From positions 1 through 64,000 of the forward strand of contig JBEKVI010000004.1 in the NCBI GenBank assembly GCA_049514215.1: a stretch of DNA of 64,000 nucleotides, given 5' to 3'. Made by a program: the position numbers and the translations under genes. Origin of the DNA: BOG-994 sp049514215 (lineage in GTDB: Bacteria > Pseudomonadota > Gammaproteobacteria > Burkholderiales > Burkholderiaceae_D). The first letter of the stretch is position 1; each line of letters starts with the position of its first letter. Below, one piece after another: positions 50,817 to 59,848 of this stretch. The notes under the pieces are model-generated. The model saw only the letters and a program-made list of their open reading frames with translations. It made no database searches and had not been told where the DNA came from.

Positions 50817-53351
50817 CTAGCGCGGATCGAAGCTCGGGAATTCGATGTGCCTTGCCTCACGCAGCATGCGGGTCATTTCCTCCACAGGCATGGGTCGGGC
50901 GAAATAGTAGCCCTGCATCTCGTCACACGCATTCGCGCGCAGAAAGGACAGCTGCTCCTGGGTCTCCACACCTTCGGCGACGACGTTTAACTTGAGGCTA
51001 TGGGCCAGGCTGATGATCGCCACCGAGATATTGGCGCCGTCTTCGTTGACGTTCACATCGGCAATGAATTCCCGATCGATCTTGAGCGCATCGATCGGAA
51101 AGCGCTTCAGATAGCTCAGGCTCGAATAGCCGGTGCCGAAGTCGTCGACCGTCAAGCGGATGCCGTGGGCCTTGAGGTTATGCAGCATGCGAATGGCCGT
51201 CGTGGAGTCGCTCATCAAGGTCGACTCGGTGAGTTCGAGTTCGAGTAGCGCCGGATCGATCCCGGATTCAGCCAGGATCCTGCAGATCACGACATCCAGA
51301 TCGGCCTCCCGGAACTGGCGCGCGGACAGATTCACGGCGACGGGCAGGGGCGCAAAACCATCGTCGGCCCACTGTCGAATCTGTCTGCAGACCGTGCGAA
51401 TGACCCACTCTCCCACCGGGACGATGAGACCCGTCTCCTCCAGGATCGGAACGAATTCCCCCGGGGGAACGGGACCCCGATCGGGGGCATTCCAGCGCAA
51501 AAGCGCTTCCATCCCGCTGATGCGTCCGCTGCGCAGGCCCACCTTGGGCTGGTAGTGCAGGCTGTATTCGTTGCGTCCGAGCGCACCGCGCAGCGCCGAC
51601 TCGAGCAGCATCTTGGCCTCGGCCCTCTCGTTCATCTCGGCGAGATAAAACTGATACCGGTTGCGCCCTGATTCCTTGGCGCGATACATCGCCGTATCGG
51701 CGTTGCGCAAGAGCGCCTCGGGGGTCGTGCCGTCGCTCGGATACAGGCACACGCCGATGGTCGCCGAGACGTAGATGGAGCGCCCGGCGAGCAAGAAGGG
51801 GGCACTGAACGCGCTCACGATTTTTCGGGTGACGGCACCGGCGTCTTCTCCGTGCGCGAGATCCGCAAGCGTGATCGTGAACTCGTCGCCCCCAAGCCGC
51901 CCCACCGTGTCGCCGGGCCTGACGGCCGACTCCAGGCAGGCGGCGATCTGGATGAGCAGGAGATCGCCGATCGCGTGCCCCAGCGAATCGTTGACGTTCT
52001 TGAAGCGATCGATGTCGACAAAGAGCACCGCCACGCTGCGCTTGTGCCGCTCGGCTTCGATCAGGGTTTGCCCAAGCCGATCCAGATAGAGGTTGCGATT
52101 GGGCAGGCCGGTTAAGGCGTCGAACTGGGCCATCTTGGAAAGGCGCTCTTCGGCATTCTTGCGATCGATCGCCGCGGCCAGGGTGTTGGCCAGGCTCTGC
52201 ATGAAGATCGTACTGTCGGCGGCGAATTTCGCAGGCTCGCGCGCATAGGCTCCCACGACGCCGTAAGGTCCTTCGGCGCCGCAAACGAGGACCTCGACGG
52301 CCGAGCGCACGCCGTGAGTGCTCAGCAGGGGCGGACGCGAGAAGAGGGTCTGCGACTCGAAGTCCGCGATCACGCACGACTCGCGCGTGCCGAACACGAA
52401 CCGATCCTGGGTCTCTTCGACGGCATCGAAAACCCGCTCCCGGATCATGGGGTCCGCCCACCCCGTGCCCGCGAGGTGCTCCAGTGTCCGATCGTCCGAT
52501 CGTGTCCCGAGAATGCGACACAGCTCGACCGACAGCCCCTCCTCGATGGCCTTCGCGCATCGGTTGTAGAGTTCGTCTTCCGGCGGATTGCCCAGCGCGA
52601 AATGGCCGAAGTGCGCAAGCGCCTCGTGTTGCTGAGATTGGCGCTGCAGCACCTGCTCGGCGCGACGTCTTGCGCTGATATCGCGTGCTTGATGGACCAC
52701 CAGCTCAGTATCGTCCACGACGACTGCGCGCCGGTGCAATTCCACTTGCAGCCGGCGTCCATCGGCGTGCTCCAAAACAGTCTCGATCGTATCGCCGCCC
52801 GCCTCGTTGTCGAGAGCGTTCCAGCTGGACGCGAGCTCGGCCCGGCTCCTGCCGAAAAGCACTTCGGGCGACACCGCGAGCAATTGCTTTCTCGGGCGAT
52901 CAAACATCCGCGTGGCCGCCTCGTTGACATCGACGACCGCGAGATAGGCCCGATCGGTGAGGACGATGGCGTCGCCGATCGCCTGCAACGCGGCACGCGA
53001 ACGACGCAAGTCGGCCGATCCTGGCGCGTCAGCCACAGGCCTGGGGTTGTTGGGAGCCTCCACAGCCAAGGCGGTTTGGGCCGGGCTCTTGATGACCTGA
53101 ACGCTCTGCGCGGCCTGCGCATCGCGAACCGGCCGAGCTACGGTCTCCGACTTCGGAATCGGTGAGCTAAGCCCGGAAGGTCCATCGTGGCTCTGGGTCC
53201 TTTTTGCTTCATTGCGACGCCTTGAAACCCCAAGCGATTCGAGGACCAGGCGATCGGCGATGGCCTGAACTGGTTGGGCTCGAAGGGTCTTGACGCTGGC
53301 CGTGGCCTTGCGCTCGGCGCGCTGTACCCGCGAGAGCCGATAGCGCCGCAT
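50817..53351 (-). CDS. PAS-GAF-GGDEF-EAL cyclic-di-GMP protein
   Basis: Composite cyclic di-GMP enzyme, 844 residues. A basic N-terminal stretch (about 1-110) has no recognised domain. PAS (about 115-225), GAF (about 245-390), GGDEF (motif LGGDEF near 487) and EAL (motif MEALLRW near 613, DDFGTGYSS later) follow in order. The GGDEF motif is intact and EAL key residues are present, so both synthesis and breakdown are possible. The ATG at 53351 has AGGA at a proper distance; a longer frame upstream reads low-complexity basic sequence and is ignored. No membrane segment, so it senses a soluble ligand through PAS/GAF. Confidence 0.93.
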   Translation of the reverse strand: MRRYRLSRVQRAERKATASVKTLRAQPVQAIADRLVLESLGVSRRRNEAKRTQSHDGPSGLSSPIPKSETVARPVRDAQAAQSVQVIKSPAQTALAVEAPNNPRPVADAPGSADLRRSRAALQAIGDAIVLTDRAYLAVVDVNEAATRMFDRPRKQLLAVSPEVLFGRSRAELASSWNALDNEAGGDTIETVLEHADGRRLQVELHRRAVVVDDTELVVHQARDISARRRAEQVLQRQSQQHEALAHFGHFALGNPPEDELYNRCAKAIEEGLSVELCRILGTRSDDRTLEHLAGTGWADPMIRERVFDAVEETQDRFVFGTRESCVIADFESQTLFSRPPLLSTHGVRSAVEVLVCGAEGPYGVVGAYAREPAKFAADSTIFMQSLANTLAAAIDRKNAEERLSKMAQFDALTGLPNRNLYLDRLGQTLIEAERHKRSVAVLFVDIDRFKNVNDSLGHAIGDLLLIQIAACLESAVRPGDTVGRLGGDEFTITLADLAHGEDAGAVTRKIVSAFSAPFLLAGRSIYVSATIGVCLYPSDGTTPEALLRNADTAMYRAKESGRNRYQFYLAEMNERAEAKMLLESALRGALGRNEYSLHYQPKVGLRSGRISGMEALLRWNAPDRGPVPPGEFVPILEETGLIVPVGEWVIRTVCRQIRQWADDGFAPLPVAVNLSARQFREADLDVVICRILAESGIDPALLELELTESTLMSDSTTAIRMLHNLKAHGIRLTVDDFGTGYSSLSYLKRFPIDALKIDREFIADVNVNEDGANISVAIISLAHSLKLNVVAEGVETQEQLSFLRANACDEMQGYYFARPMPVEEMTRMLREARHIEFPSFDPR

Positions 53352-54118
53352 CGACTTTCCTCGAATGACCGGGGCGGGCGCGTCATCAAAGAAACCTTCG
53401 GAAAAAAAGGGGGCACTCCGCGTTCCTCGCAGCGCCGAAGAAGTGATGAGAGAAGCGCGTCTGCCCCTCGGGCCCTGAAGTCGCTTTGCGCCTTTTTGAG
53501 TGAGCCAAGAGCGTCTTGGCATGCCCCCATCTCCATGAGCCCAAGTCGACAACCCGGCAGCAAAAGTACCCCGGGCTCGGCGAGATTGCGAAGCCCGTTG
53601 CTTTCTACCATAGTCGCTCGTCTTACCCCTGCGAGCGGAAACCTGCCAAAAGGCCACGAAATCGTCCCTCAATTCGACCGGGACACGGTCCCAGTGCGTC
53701 CCCTTTTCTTTCACACTGCGTATCCAAGACTCAGGGGACGCCCTTTTTCTTTACTAACAACAACTCACCAAACCTGCGGCGCACGCATGGCCCTTGGCGC
53801 GCTCCGCGAAGGCCACCTCTGGGTCGGGAATCAGACACAATGCAACTGACGCCTGACGTGGGCCGGCCCCGCGACTCTTCAAAACATCGATGCGCTTTGG
53901 CCTCGCGATCTACGTGCCCTCCCTAATGTCGCGTGCCGCGGGGAAATCTTGAGGCTTTTTCGACGATTCAATCCGATTCGAAAGCTTTTGCCGTGACCGG
54001 ACCCTTTGAGCTGGTCGAAAATTGCGCAATGACCCAGTGCGTTAGACGAGCGGCTGAGCTTCAGTCGACCTCAGATCGGGACTCATCCGAATTACCGTTA
54101 ACCTCCGTCTGACGCCCC
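53352..54118. other. Long intergenic region between divergent genes
   Basis: 767 bases between the c-di-GMP gene (minus) and the glycosylase gene (plus). No open frame here has both a plausible start and a recognisable protein. It contains the repeat-like element at 53680-53752 and must also hold the two promoters. Confidence 0.45.
53680..53752. repeat. REP-like palindromic element
   Basis: Short palindrome GGGAC-ACG-GTCCC (53680-53692, written around its loop) is followed by GCGTCCCC (53696-53703), and the complementary GGGGACGC lies at 53734-53741, each arm followed by a TTTTCTTT-like run. Phrases of this kind occur in extragenic palindromes linked to REP-associated transposases. No such transposase is seen here. 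It could also act as a terminator. Confidence 0.4.
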
Positions 54119-55012
54119 ATGCCAGAACTTCCTGACCTCACCCTCTATCTGGAAGCCCTCCAAAAGCGCCTGATCGGTCAGCGCCTCAAGCGCGTTCAGA
54201 TTCTGTCGCCCTTTCTTCTGCGAACCGCAGTCCCGCCCATTCAGTCGGCCGAGGCACGCGTGGTCCGCAACGTTCGGCGGATCGGCAAGCGTATCGCCAT
54301 CGGACTTGACGACGACCTCTGGCTGGTCTTTCACCTCATGATCGCGGGGCGCTTGCACTGGTTCGAGCAGGGCAAGCCGCTTCCCAAGCGAGCGGCGCTC
54401 GCGCGCCTGGAATTCGACAACGGCATCCTGACTCTCACGGAAGCCGGGACCAAACGACGCGCGTCGCTGCACGTGATCCAAGGCGAGCCGGGGTTAGCCC
54501 TGCAGGATCCCGGGGGCCTTGAGATCCTGCAATCGAGCCTCGAGGAATTCACAGCACGGCTTCGCAGCGAAAACCACACCTTAAAGCGGGCCCTGACGGA
54601 TCCGAAGCTCTTTAGCGGGATCGGTAACGCCTACTCGGACGAAATCCTCCACGCCGCGAAACTCTCGCCTGTGACGCTAACGAGTCGCATGGACGATGCG
54701 TCCATCGCGCGCCTCTACGATGCAATTCGAGAGCAGATGGCGCTTTGGATCGAGCGCCTGCGGCAACAGTCGCAGGGCCAGTTCCCCGAGAAGGTGACCG
54801 CTTTTCATGAAGAGATGGCCGTGCACGGCCGCTATCGCAAGCCCTGCCCGGTCTGTGGCACGCTCATTCAGCGCATCCTTTACGCAGAAAACGAAACCAA
54901 CTATTGCCCCGGATGCCAGACGGGCGGCCGCCTCCTGGCCGACCGGGTCCTGTCCCGTTTGCTGAAGGACGACTGGCCCAAGACCGCGGACGCCTTCGAT
55001 CGCGACGCATGA
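54119..55012 (+). CDS. Fpg/Nei family DNA glycosylase
   Basis: Formamidopyrimidine-DNA glycosylase/endonuclease VIII-type enzyme, 297 residues. The N-terminal PE after Met (MPELPD) provides the catalytic proline and glutamate. The H2TH region LKRALTDPKLFSGIGNAYSDEIL and the zinc finger CPVCGT ... YCPGCQTGGR are complete. It removes oxidised bases by base-excision repair. The start DLTLYLEALQ differs from the EVETVRR of classical MutM, so this is a Nei-like branch; I leave the symbol blank. It lies downstream of a repeat-rich region on the opposite side of the c-di-GMP gene. Confidence 0.9.
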   Translation: MPELPDLTLYLEALQKRLIGQRLKRVQILSPFLLRTAVPPIQSAEARVVRNVRRIGKRIAIGLDDDLWLVFHLMIAGRLHWFEQGKPLPKRAALARLEFDNGILTLTEAGTKRRASLHVIQGEPGLALQDPGGLEILQSSLEEFTARLRSENHTLKRALTDPKLFSGIGNAYSDEILHAAKLSPVTLTSRMDDASIARLYDAIREQMALWIERLRQQSQGQFPEKVTAFHEEMAVHGRYRKPCPVCGTLIQRILYAENETNYCPGCQTGGRLLADRVLSRLLKDDWPKTADAFDRDA

Positions 55013-55025
55013 GGGCCGGGGCTTC

Positions 55026-55100
55026 GAGGCGATGGCTGGCCGGCATACCGAGGTAGCCGATCAGGGTACGACACCCCATCGATCAGGTCCGGTTCGCCTC
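55026..55100. other. Possible structured element between convergent genes
   Basis: 75-base stretch bounded by the perfect 7-bp arms GAGGCGA (55026-55032) and TCGCCTC (55094-55100). Inside, GGGT-ACGAC-ACCC forms a small hairpin flanked by GATC on both sides. There is no T tract. It may be a bidirectional terminator-like structure or a small RNA; it lacks the conserved features of a tRNA. Confidence 0.35.
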
Positions 55101-55108
55101 TGCAGGAT

Positions 55109-56068
55109 TTACGTCGCCCTGATTTCGCGAATGCCCTTGCCAAGCCGGCGCCTCAGCAAGGTCCGCAATGTGACGCCATCGGAATAACCGACCATCTCCG
55201 CGATCTTGTCCACGCTGCTTTTTCCGGTCTTAAGCAGGTGCACAGCACGTTCAACGCGCAGGTCCTGAACGTAGCTCACCGGTGTTTTTCCCAGCGAATC
55301 CCGAATACGCCGCGCGAGAGTCCGCTTGCTCGTCGCCAGATGTCGGGCGACCGTCTCGAGATCGAACCCCTGATCCAGGTTCTCACGGACCCAGATGTCG
55401 AATCGCTCGACCAGGGGATCGGAGTGCGCGAGATGGTCGGAGATGACGTACGCCGATTGAGACGGTCTCGAATCGACGACGAGGTAGTGGGCTATGAGGG
55501 TGGCGAGATCGGGGCTCGTCTGGCGAATGAGCGAGAGCATCATGTCCATGTGGCTGAATGCCGCACCTGCCGTCACGAACTGGCCCGAAGTGACGACCAT
55601 GCGACTCGTATTCAGACGCACCCGCGGATAACGCTGCCTGAAAAGCGGGGTCAGCCACCATGTCGTGGTGGCCGAATGGTCATCGAGCAATCCGCTCTCG
55701 GCCAGCACAAAGGTACCGATGCAGGCCGCACCGATGCGCACCCCTGCCAGGGCCCATTGCCGCAGGAGGTCCACCCCATCGGCAATGTCGGGACGCGCCA
55801 AAGCGGGAAGCAGAGTCTCGGGCATCTTGTAACCCAATGCGGGCACGATGACGAGATCGGGCGGAGGACCCTTCGATACCTGATGCACCGGGACCAGGAG
55901 GCCTTGCGCGCTGTGGATCCTGCGCCTGACCCCCACCAACGAAATCTGAAATGGCGTCGCAGGTGCTCCCTGCATTGCCGACAGCTCATTGGCGGTGGAA
56001 AGCGCGTCAAGACAGATCGCAAGACCGGTATCGAAGACGCCCTCGAAGACAAGGACCGAAACGTTCAT
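55109..56068 (-). CDS. GlxA-type AraC family transcriptional regulator
   Basis: Regulator of 319 residues. The N-terminal part is a DJ-1/PfpI-like class I amidotransferase-fold domain (about 1-170, VSVLVFEGVFDTGLAICLDA and the RIGAACIGTFVLAESGLLD cysteine elbow). The C-terminal AraC double helix-turn-helix (about 220-315) has FDLETVARHLATSKRTLARR and VDKIAEMVGYSDGVTLRTLL. ATG 56068 is used; an ATG seven codons upstream is also in frame. It is divergent from the small monooxygenase gene across about 100 bases and probably controls it. GlxA-like proteins act without a known amidotransferase activity. Confidence 0.88.
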   Translation of the reverse strand: MNVSVLVFEGVFDTGLAICLDALSTANELSAMQGAPATPFQISLVGVRRRIHSAQGLLVPVHQVSKGPPPDLVIVPALGYKMPETLLPALARPDIADGVDLLRQWALAGVRIGAACIGTFVLAESGLLDDHSATTTWWLTPLFRQRYPRVRLNTSRMVVTSGQFVTAGAAFSHMDMMLSLIRQTSPDLATLIAHYLVVDSRPSQSAYVISDHLAHSDPLVERFDIWVRENLDQGFDLETVARHLATSKRTLARRIRDSLGKTPVSYVQDLRVERAVHLLKTGKSSVDKIAEMVGYSDGVTLRTLLRRRLGKGIREIRAT

Positions 56069-56172
56069 GGCTTGATCGCTACCAAACATGTCAATCGTGC
56101 CAGCATCGCAGAATCCGCTCGAGCAGTAAAGTGAGGCCTCGCAATGCTACGATTCACTCTTAGGAGACCGTT

Positions 56173-56478
56173 ATGATCAAGTACGCCCTCTTCGTTCGTC
56201 TTGAGGCCAAGCCCGGTAAGGAGTCCGATGTCGCCGCCTTTCTGGAACAGGGTCTCGCCCTGGCCAACCAGGAAGCCACCACGCCCATCTGGTTCGCCCT
56301 TCGGTTTTCCGAGAGCACGTTCGGAGTTTTTGACGCCTTTACCGATGAGGCGGGCCGCCAGGCCCACCTGACGGGTGCGATCGCCAAGGCCCTTATGGCG
56401 CGCGCCGACGAGTTATTCGCGCACCCGCTGGCCATCGAGAAAATCGAGGTTCTGGGCCTTAAGAACAAGGCCTCCTAA
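56173..56478 (+). CDS. ABM-domain putative monooxygenase
   Basis: Small 101-residue protein of the antibiotic-biosynthesis-monooxygenase (ABM) fold: KYALFVRLEAKPGKESDVAAF, then WFALRFSESTFGVFDAFTDE and the final ALAIEKIEVL-like strand. The family includes quinol monooxygenases and haem-degrading enzymes, as well as many of unknown activity; no haem ligand is obvious. The start has AGGAG. It is divergent from the GlxA-type regulator and is followed, after 50 bases, by a thioesterase, likely co-transcribed. Confidence 0.82.
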   Translation: MIKYALFVRLEAKPGKESDVAAFLEQGLALANQEATTPIWFALRFSESTFGVFDAFTDEAGRQAHLTGAIAKALMARADELFAHPLAIEKIEVLGLKNKAS

Positions 56479-56528
56479 GCCCGCCAACCGGCTCGCGAGA
56501 CATCTCCCCAACCCGAACAGGAATGGTC

Positions 56529-56969
56529 ATGTTTACAAAGACACTGTTTGCGGGTTGGGGCGACATGGACTCGAATTCCCACATGCGCAACACCGCCTAC
56601 CTGGACAAATCCGTCGACGTGCGCATGATGTACTTCGCGCAGTGCGGATTTCCGATGTCCGAGTTCCTCCGGCTTCGCTTCGGGCCTGTCGTCATGAAAG
56701 ACGAGGTCGAGTATTTCCGTGAATTTCATCTGCTCGACTCCATGACCGTGACCTTCACGCTCGCCGGTCTGTCTGCGGACGGCAGCCGCATGAAGCTGCG
56801 CAACGAGTTCTTGCGTGAAGGAAAGCGGGCCGCACTCGTGACCAGCACCGCGGGCTGGCTGGATCTGGGGACGCGCAAAATGATTCGACCACCGCCCGCT
56901 CTTCTGGAGGCGCTCAATGCGCTCGAGCGAAGCGAGGATTTTGTGACCTTGGCCGACAGCCTGTCCTGA
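56529..56969 (+). CDS. 4HBT/hotdog thioesterase-like protein
   Basis: Hotdog-fold protein of the 4-hydroxybenzoyl-CoA thioesterase type, 146 residues. WGDMDSNSHMRNTAYLDKSVD carries the active-site-type D-x-x-x-H-x-N pattern. FREFHLLDSMTVTF matches the central helix/strand. It probably hydrolyses an acyl-CoA thioester. ATG 56529 is preferred over 56523 because AGGA then lies at a normal distance. Possibly co-transcribed with the ABM gene. Substrate unknown. Confidence 0.84.
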   Translation: MFTKTLFAGWGDMDSNSHMRNTAYLDKSVDVRMMYFAQCGFPMSEFLRLRFGPVVMKDEVEYFREFHLLDSMTVTFTLAGLSADGSRMKLRNEFLREGKRAALVTSTAGWLDLGTRKMIRPPPALLEALNALERSEDFVTLADSLS

Positions 56970-57151
56970 GTTCGGCGAGAGCCGCACGCGGAGATCACCC
57001 GGGCAACCGAAGCGCGATCGGTGGTCCGAAGAGGCGACATCCCGGGTCGCGACTTCCCAGAGCAAAGGCAGGCTCACGAGCCTCGCGACAATCGGGCTTC
57101 TGATAACCTCGGGACCACCTTTGCCCGAGCGGTCATTTCCAGGAAATCCAC

Positions 57152-57505
57152 ATGCTGAAGATCTTGCAGACCGTACCTCCTGTCGTGCTGCTGTTCATCG
57201 CGACCACATTGGAGGTCAGCGGCGATGCCGTGATCAGGACCGCACTCTACAACCAGGGAGCCGGTCCGATTCGCGCACTCCTGTTTGGCGCGGGCGCGAC
57301 ACTGCTCTTTGGCTATGGCTCTTTCCTGAACCTCGCCCCCCTCGAGTTTGGCCAGGTCGTGGGTCTCTACATCGCCACCTTGTTCGTGGTGTGGCAGGTC
57401 ATCAACTTCGCCTTTTTCGGCACTCTCCCCACCCTCCCCACACTTGTGGGCGGGGTGCTCGTGATCGCCGGAGGAGCCATCATCACCTTCTGGAGACCAG
57501 CCTGA
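57152..57505 (+). CDS. Small four-helix membrane protein, DMT/SMR-like
   Basis: 117-residue integral membrane protein with four hydrophobic segments (about 8-24, 42-60, 66-88, 95-113). The polar residues are few, with an acidic E22 in the first helix, as in small drug/metabolite transporter-type or SMR-like proteins. The pattern TLEVSGDAVIRTAL ... LEFGQVVGLYIATLFVVWQ ... GGVLVIAGGAIITFW is DMT-like. The start has AGGA. It stands alone between the thioesterase and a convergent PhzF gene. Transport role only guessed. Confidence 0.65.
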   Translation: MLKILQTVPPVVLLFIATTLEVSGDAVIRTALYNQGAGPIRALLFGAGATLLFGYGSFLNLAPLEFGQVVGLYIATLFVVWQVINFAFFGTLPTLPTLVGGVLVIAGGAIITFWRPA

Positions 57506-57575
57506 GGCTCGCGCAGGAGCGCTCATGGGGCGAAGGCCCGCTCTTGGCTTCTCGCGCTCGACCAAGAACGGATGA

Positions 57576-58445
57576 TCAGTCTTTTTTCATGAGCTCGACT
57601 GCGCCGCTGAGCCAGCACCCTTGGCTGGGATCGGCGGGATTGCGAAAGCGCAACTCGATCTCGGAGGGGCTTCCCATGGCGAAGCCCTGATGCACGATGA
57701 CGGCTTCTGCGGGCTCCTTCACGATGCCATAGTGGAATGCCCCATAAAGCAAGGCGGCCGCGGCAATCCCCGTAGCCGCATCTTCCGGATAGCCCGAAGA
57801 ACGCGGGAATTGTCGCGCCTGCAGTCGAAGGGGTCGGTCGGATTCGATGGCAAACGGGTAGAGACCCGTCGAGCCCAAGGCGTCGCACAGCGTCTCGATC
57901 GCATCGAACTTTGGCTTTAATCCATGGAGCCGGTCGCACGTGCGAAGGCCAATCAAGGTCTTTGTCCGGCTCGTAGCCGCGTTCACGATGCCTCCAAACT
58001 GAAGTTCCTCTTTGTCCAGGCCGAGCGCGGCCAGGGTTGCCCGCACGAGTTCGGTCTCTGCGACCGGCGCGACCCGACCCTCGGGCTGGCTAATCTCGAT
58101 TCGTCCGGAATCAGGATCCACGCGCGCTAGAACGATGCCGCTTGGGGTCTCGATCTGAGCCACGTCCGACGTCCAGGTCCCAAGCGAGCGCAAAAGCCAG
58201 AGTGCGCCCAAGGTCGCATGTCCGCACATCTCCATTTCGTGGTTCGGGACAAAGAACCTCAGGCGAAGCGAATTGCCCGGTTGTTCCGGACGCAGAACAA
58301 AGGCGCTTTCGAGACCCTCCCGGGCCGCGATCCCCCGCATGGCGTCCGACGAGAGCCCGTCGGCATGGAGCACTACGGGAGCGGGATTGCCGCCGGTCTG
58401 GCTCGCCGCGAAAACACGAACGAGGTGAACCTCGGGAGCCGTCAC
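57576..58445 (-). CDS. PhzF family isomerase (second copy)
   Basis: PhzF-like protein, 289 residues from a GTG at 58445 (a further in-frame GTG at 58472 adds nine residues and is the alternative). VFAASQTGGNPAPVVL, catalytic E46 in REGLESAFVL, HEMEMCGHATLGALW and SGYPEDAATGIAAAALLYG are clear. It shares the fold with the PhzF at 42.6-43.4 kb, but the two differ at most positions. It lies upstream-adjacent on the same strand to the xoxJ-like gene, with about 60 bases between. Function not known. Confidence 0.87.
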   Translation of the reverse strand: MTAPEVHLVRVFAASQTGGNPAPVVLHADGLSSDAMRGIAAREGLESAFVLRPEQPGNSLRLRFFVPNHEMEMCGHATLGALWLLRSLGTWTSDVAQIETPSGIVLARVDPDSGRIEISQPEGRVAPVAETELVRATLAALGLDKEELQFGGIVNAATSRTKTLIGLRTCDRLHGLKPKFDAIETLCDALGSTGLYPFAIESDRPLRLQARQFPRSSGYPEDAATGIAAAALLYGAFHYGIVKEPAEAVIVHQGFAMGSPSEIELRFRNPADPSQGCWLSGAVELMKKD

Positions 58446-58508
58446 ATCGAAGCCTGGGACAGCCCGCCGCACTGCGAGTGTCGTTGTGCGCGAAGCGGGC
58501 CTTCGGAG

Positions 58509-59456
58509 TTACTGGGCCAGCTGCGAAAAACTGATCCCGGGCGAGACAAACGGTTCGGCAGGCTCGACGAAGGTGATGCCGTTTTGTTTTGCGATGCTTG
58601 CAATCTCGCCGGACGAGCGCATCGTATCGATGGCGGTATTGATCTGTGCAAGAAGTTCATCGTGGGTTGTCAGCGTGACATAGCCGAGATTGAAGGCGAT
58701 AGGATACAGGTATCCGCTATCGCGAATCTGGGTTTGCGGATGATCGTGGCGATAGGCATCAAAGCGTGCAAGCGACAGGAAACTCGCGTCGATCTCGCCC
58801 TTCTCCAGTCGGTCCAGAAGCGCTCCCTGGCCGACCGGATAGTGGGTGATGTGATCGATCAGGCGACCGTTTTGATACATCATCAGAATCGCGTCGCCAA
58901 AAGTGCCCCCTTCGACCCCGAAGTGCAGATCGCCCACGTCGTCGAGTCCTCTTACCGAGCGCTGCGAGACCTTCGGACTCAGAAGGAGGACGAGCGCGGA
59001 GCGCTGGTAGGGATGGCTGGGTGTGAGCGTTCCGAGCGCCACGCGCCGACCCCTGTCCTTGGCGGTCGCCCCATGAAAGTCGGGCATGCGCGTGCTCGAA
59101 AGTCCAGGTCGCCCAAGCGAGTCCGCAACGAGGGGATAGCCCGCAACGATGTCGCATCGACCATCCGACAAAAGGGCATTCGCATCGAGCGTCGGGCTGG
59201 CATCTTCGTCCATCTTGCTCTCGAACCACTGGATCTGAAGCGGTCGGCCCAGGTGTTGGGCTAACGCTCCCGAGACCGCGACATCGAACCCCGCACCGGT
59301 TTCACCGTGGGCGACCGAATAGGGCGGCCGATCCTCGTCCAAGCACACCTTCAGGGGCGCCTGGGCGAAGGCCGCGCCAGAACCCAGAAGAATCCCACCG
59401 CAAAGCACGGCGTCGAAGGCCAGCGCGCAGCCGAAATCCAGAAAAGACCCTCTCAC
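58509..59456 (-). CDS. Periplasmic binding protein, XoxJ/MxaJ-like
   Basis: Exported family-3 solute-binding protein, 315 residues. A signal peptide ends at about residue 31 (AAFAQA). The binding fold shows LKVCLDEDRPPYSVAHGETG, a DGRCDIVAGYPLVADS stretch, and GLDDVGDLHFGVEGGTFGD. In methanol-oxidation operons such proteins (MxaJ/XoxJ) sit next to the cytochrome and dehydrogenase and help maturation or electron transfer; here the gene follows the cytochrome gene with a GTGA overlap, which supports that role. Start codon GTG. Confidence 0.82.
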   Translation of the reverse strand: MRGSFLDFGCALAFDAVLCGGILLGSGAAFAQAPLKVCLDEDRPPYSVAHGETGAGFDVAVSGALAQHLGRPLQIQWFESKMDEDASPTLDANALLSDGRCDIVAGYPLVADSLGRPGLSSTRMPDFHGATAKDRGRRVALGTLTPSHPYQRSALVLLLSPKVSQRSVRGLDDVGDLHFGVEGGTFGDAILMMYQNGRLIDHITHYPVGQGALLDRLEKGEIDASFLSLARFDAYRHDHPQTQIRDSGYLYPIAFNLGYVTLTTHDELLAQINTAIDTMRSSGEIASIAKQNGITFVEPAEPFVSPGISFSQLAQ

Positions 59457-59833
59457 GACTTGCCTCCCGTCAGGATATAGGCCCAGATGGCGTCCATCTC
59501 TTCGGAAGAGAGCACCTCACCCCAGGGTGGCATGCGGCCATTTTTTCCATTGGTGACCGAATTCAGAAAGCGCGCCTTGTCGTTATGCGGGAAGGTCCGA
59601 AGATCGAATGCGATCGTACCGGGCGTGACCATGTTAAATCCGTGGCAATGCGAGCAATGACGCGCGTAGAGTTCCTTGCCCCGATCGGCGAACGCGCGGT
59701 TCGCCGCGGCGTTCTCTTCGGGAGCGGGGCTTGCCGGCGGTGAATCGCCCTGGGCTAAGACCCAGGAGGGAGTCCAGAAAACCAAAGCGGTGAGAACAAA
59801 GCCGATGCGGATGCGACGAATACGTGTACTCAA
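59453..59833 (-). CDS. Periplasmic c-type cytochrome (XoxG-like partner)
   Basis: Small c-type cytochrome, 126 residues from a TTG. A signal peptide ends at about 28 (WVLAQG). The haem site CSHCH is at C60-C63-H64, with the probable axial ligand M101 in GRMPPWGE. Lacks other redox sites. It is downstream of the PQQ dehydrogenase (from which an intrinsic terminator separates it) and coupled to the xoxJ-like gene by GTGA, so it is the expected electron acceptor of the dehydrogenase. The TTG start has no better alternative in frame before the signal peptide. Confidence 0.84.
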   Translation of the reverse strand: MSTRIRRIRIGFVLTALVFWTPSWVLAQGDSPPASPAPEENAAANRAFADRGKELYARHCSHCHGFNMVTPGTIAFDLRTFPHNDKARFLNSVTNGKNGRMPPWGEVLSSEEMDAIWAYILTGGKS

Positions 59834-59848
59834 TTGATGCGCTGTCCG

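Noticed and set aside
53274..53926. Overlapping open frames in the region before the Fpg/Nei gene
   Set aside because: They overlap the c-di-GMP gene start or run through the repeat element and give basic, low-complexity products.
55026..55100. tRNA gene
   Set aside because: The outer stem of seven bases looked like an acceptor arm, but the anticodon arm, TTCRA loop context and CCA-side pairing do not fit.
42647..58445. Recent duplication of the two PhzF genes
   Set aside because: Only the core motifs agree; lengths and most other residues differ, so they are old paralogs or independent acquisitions.
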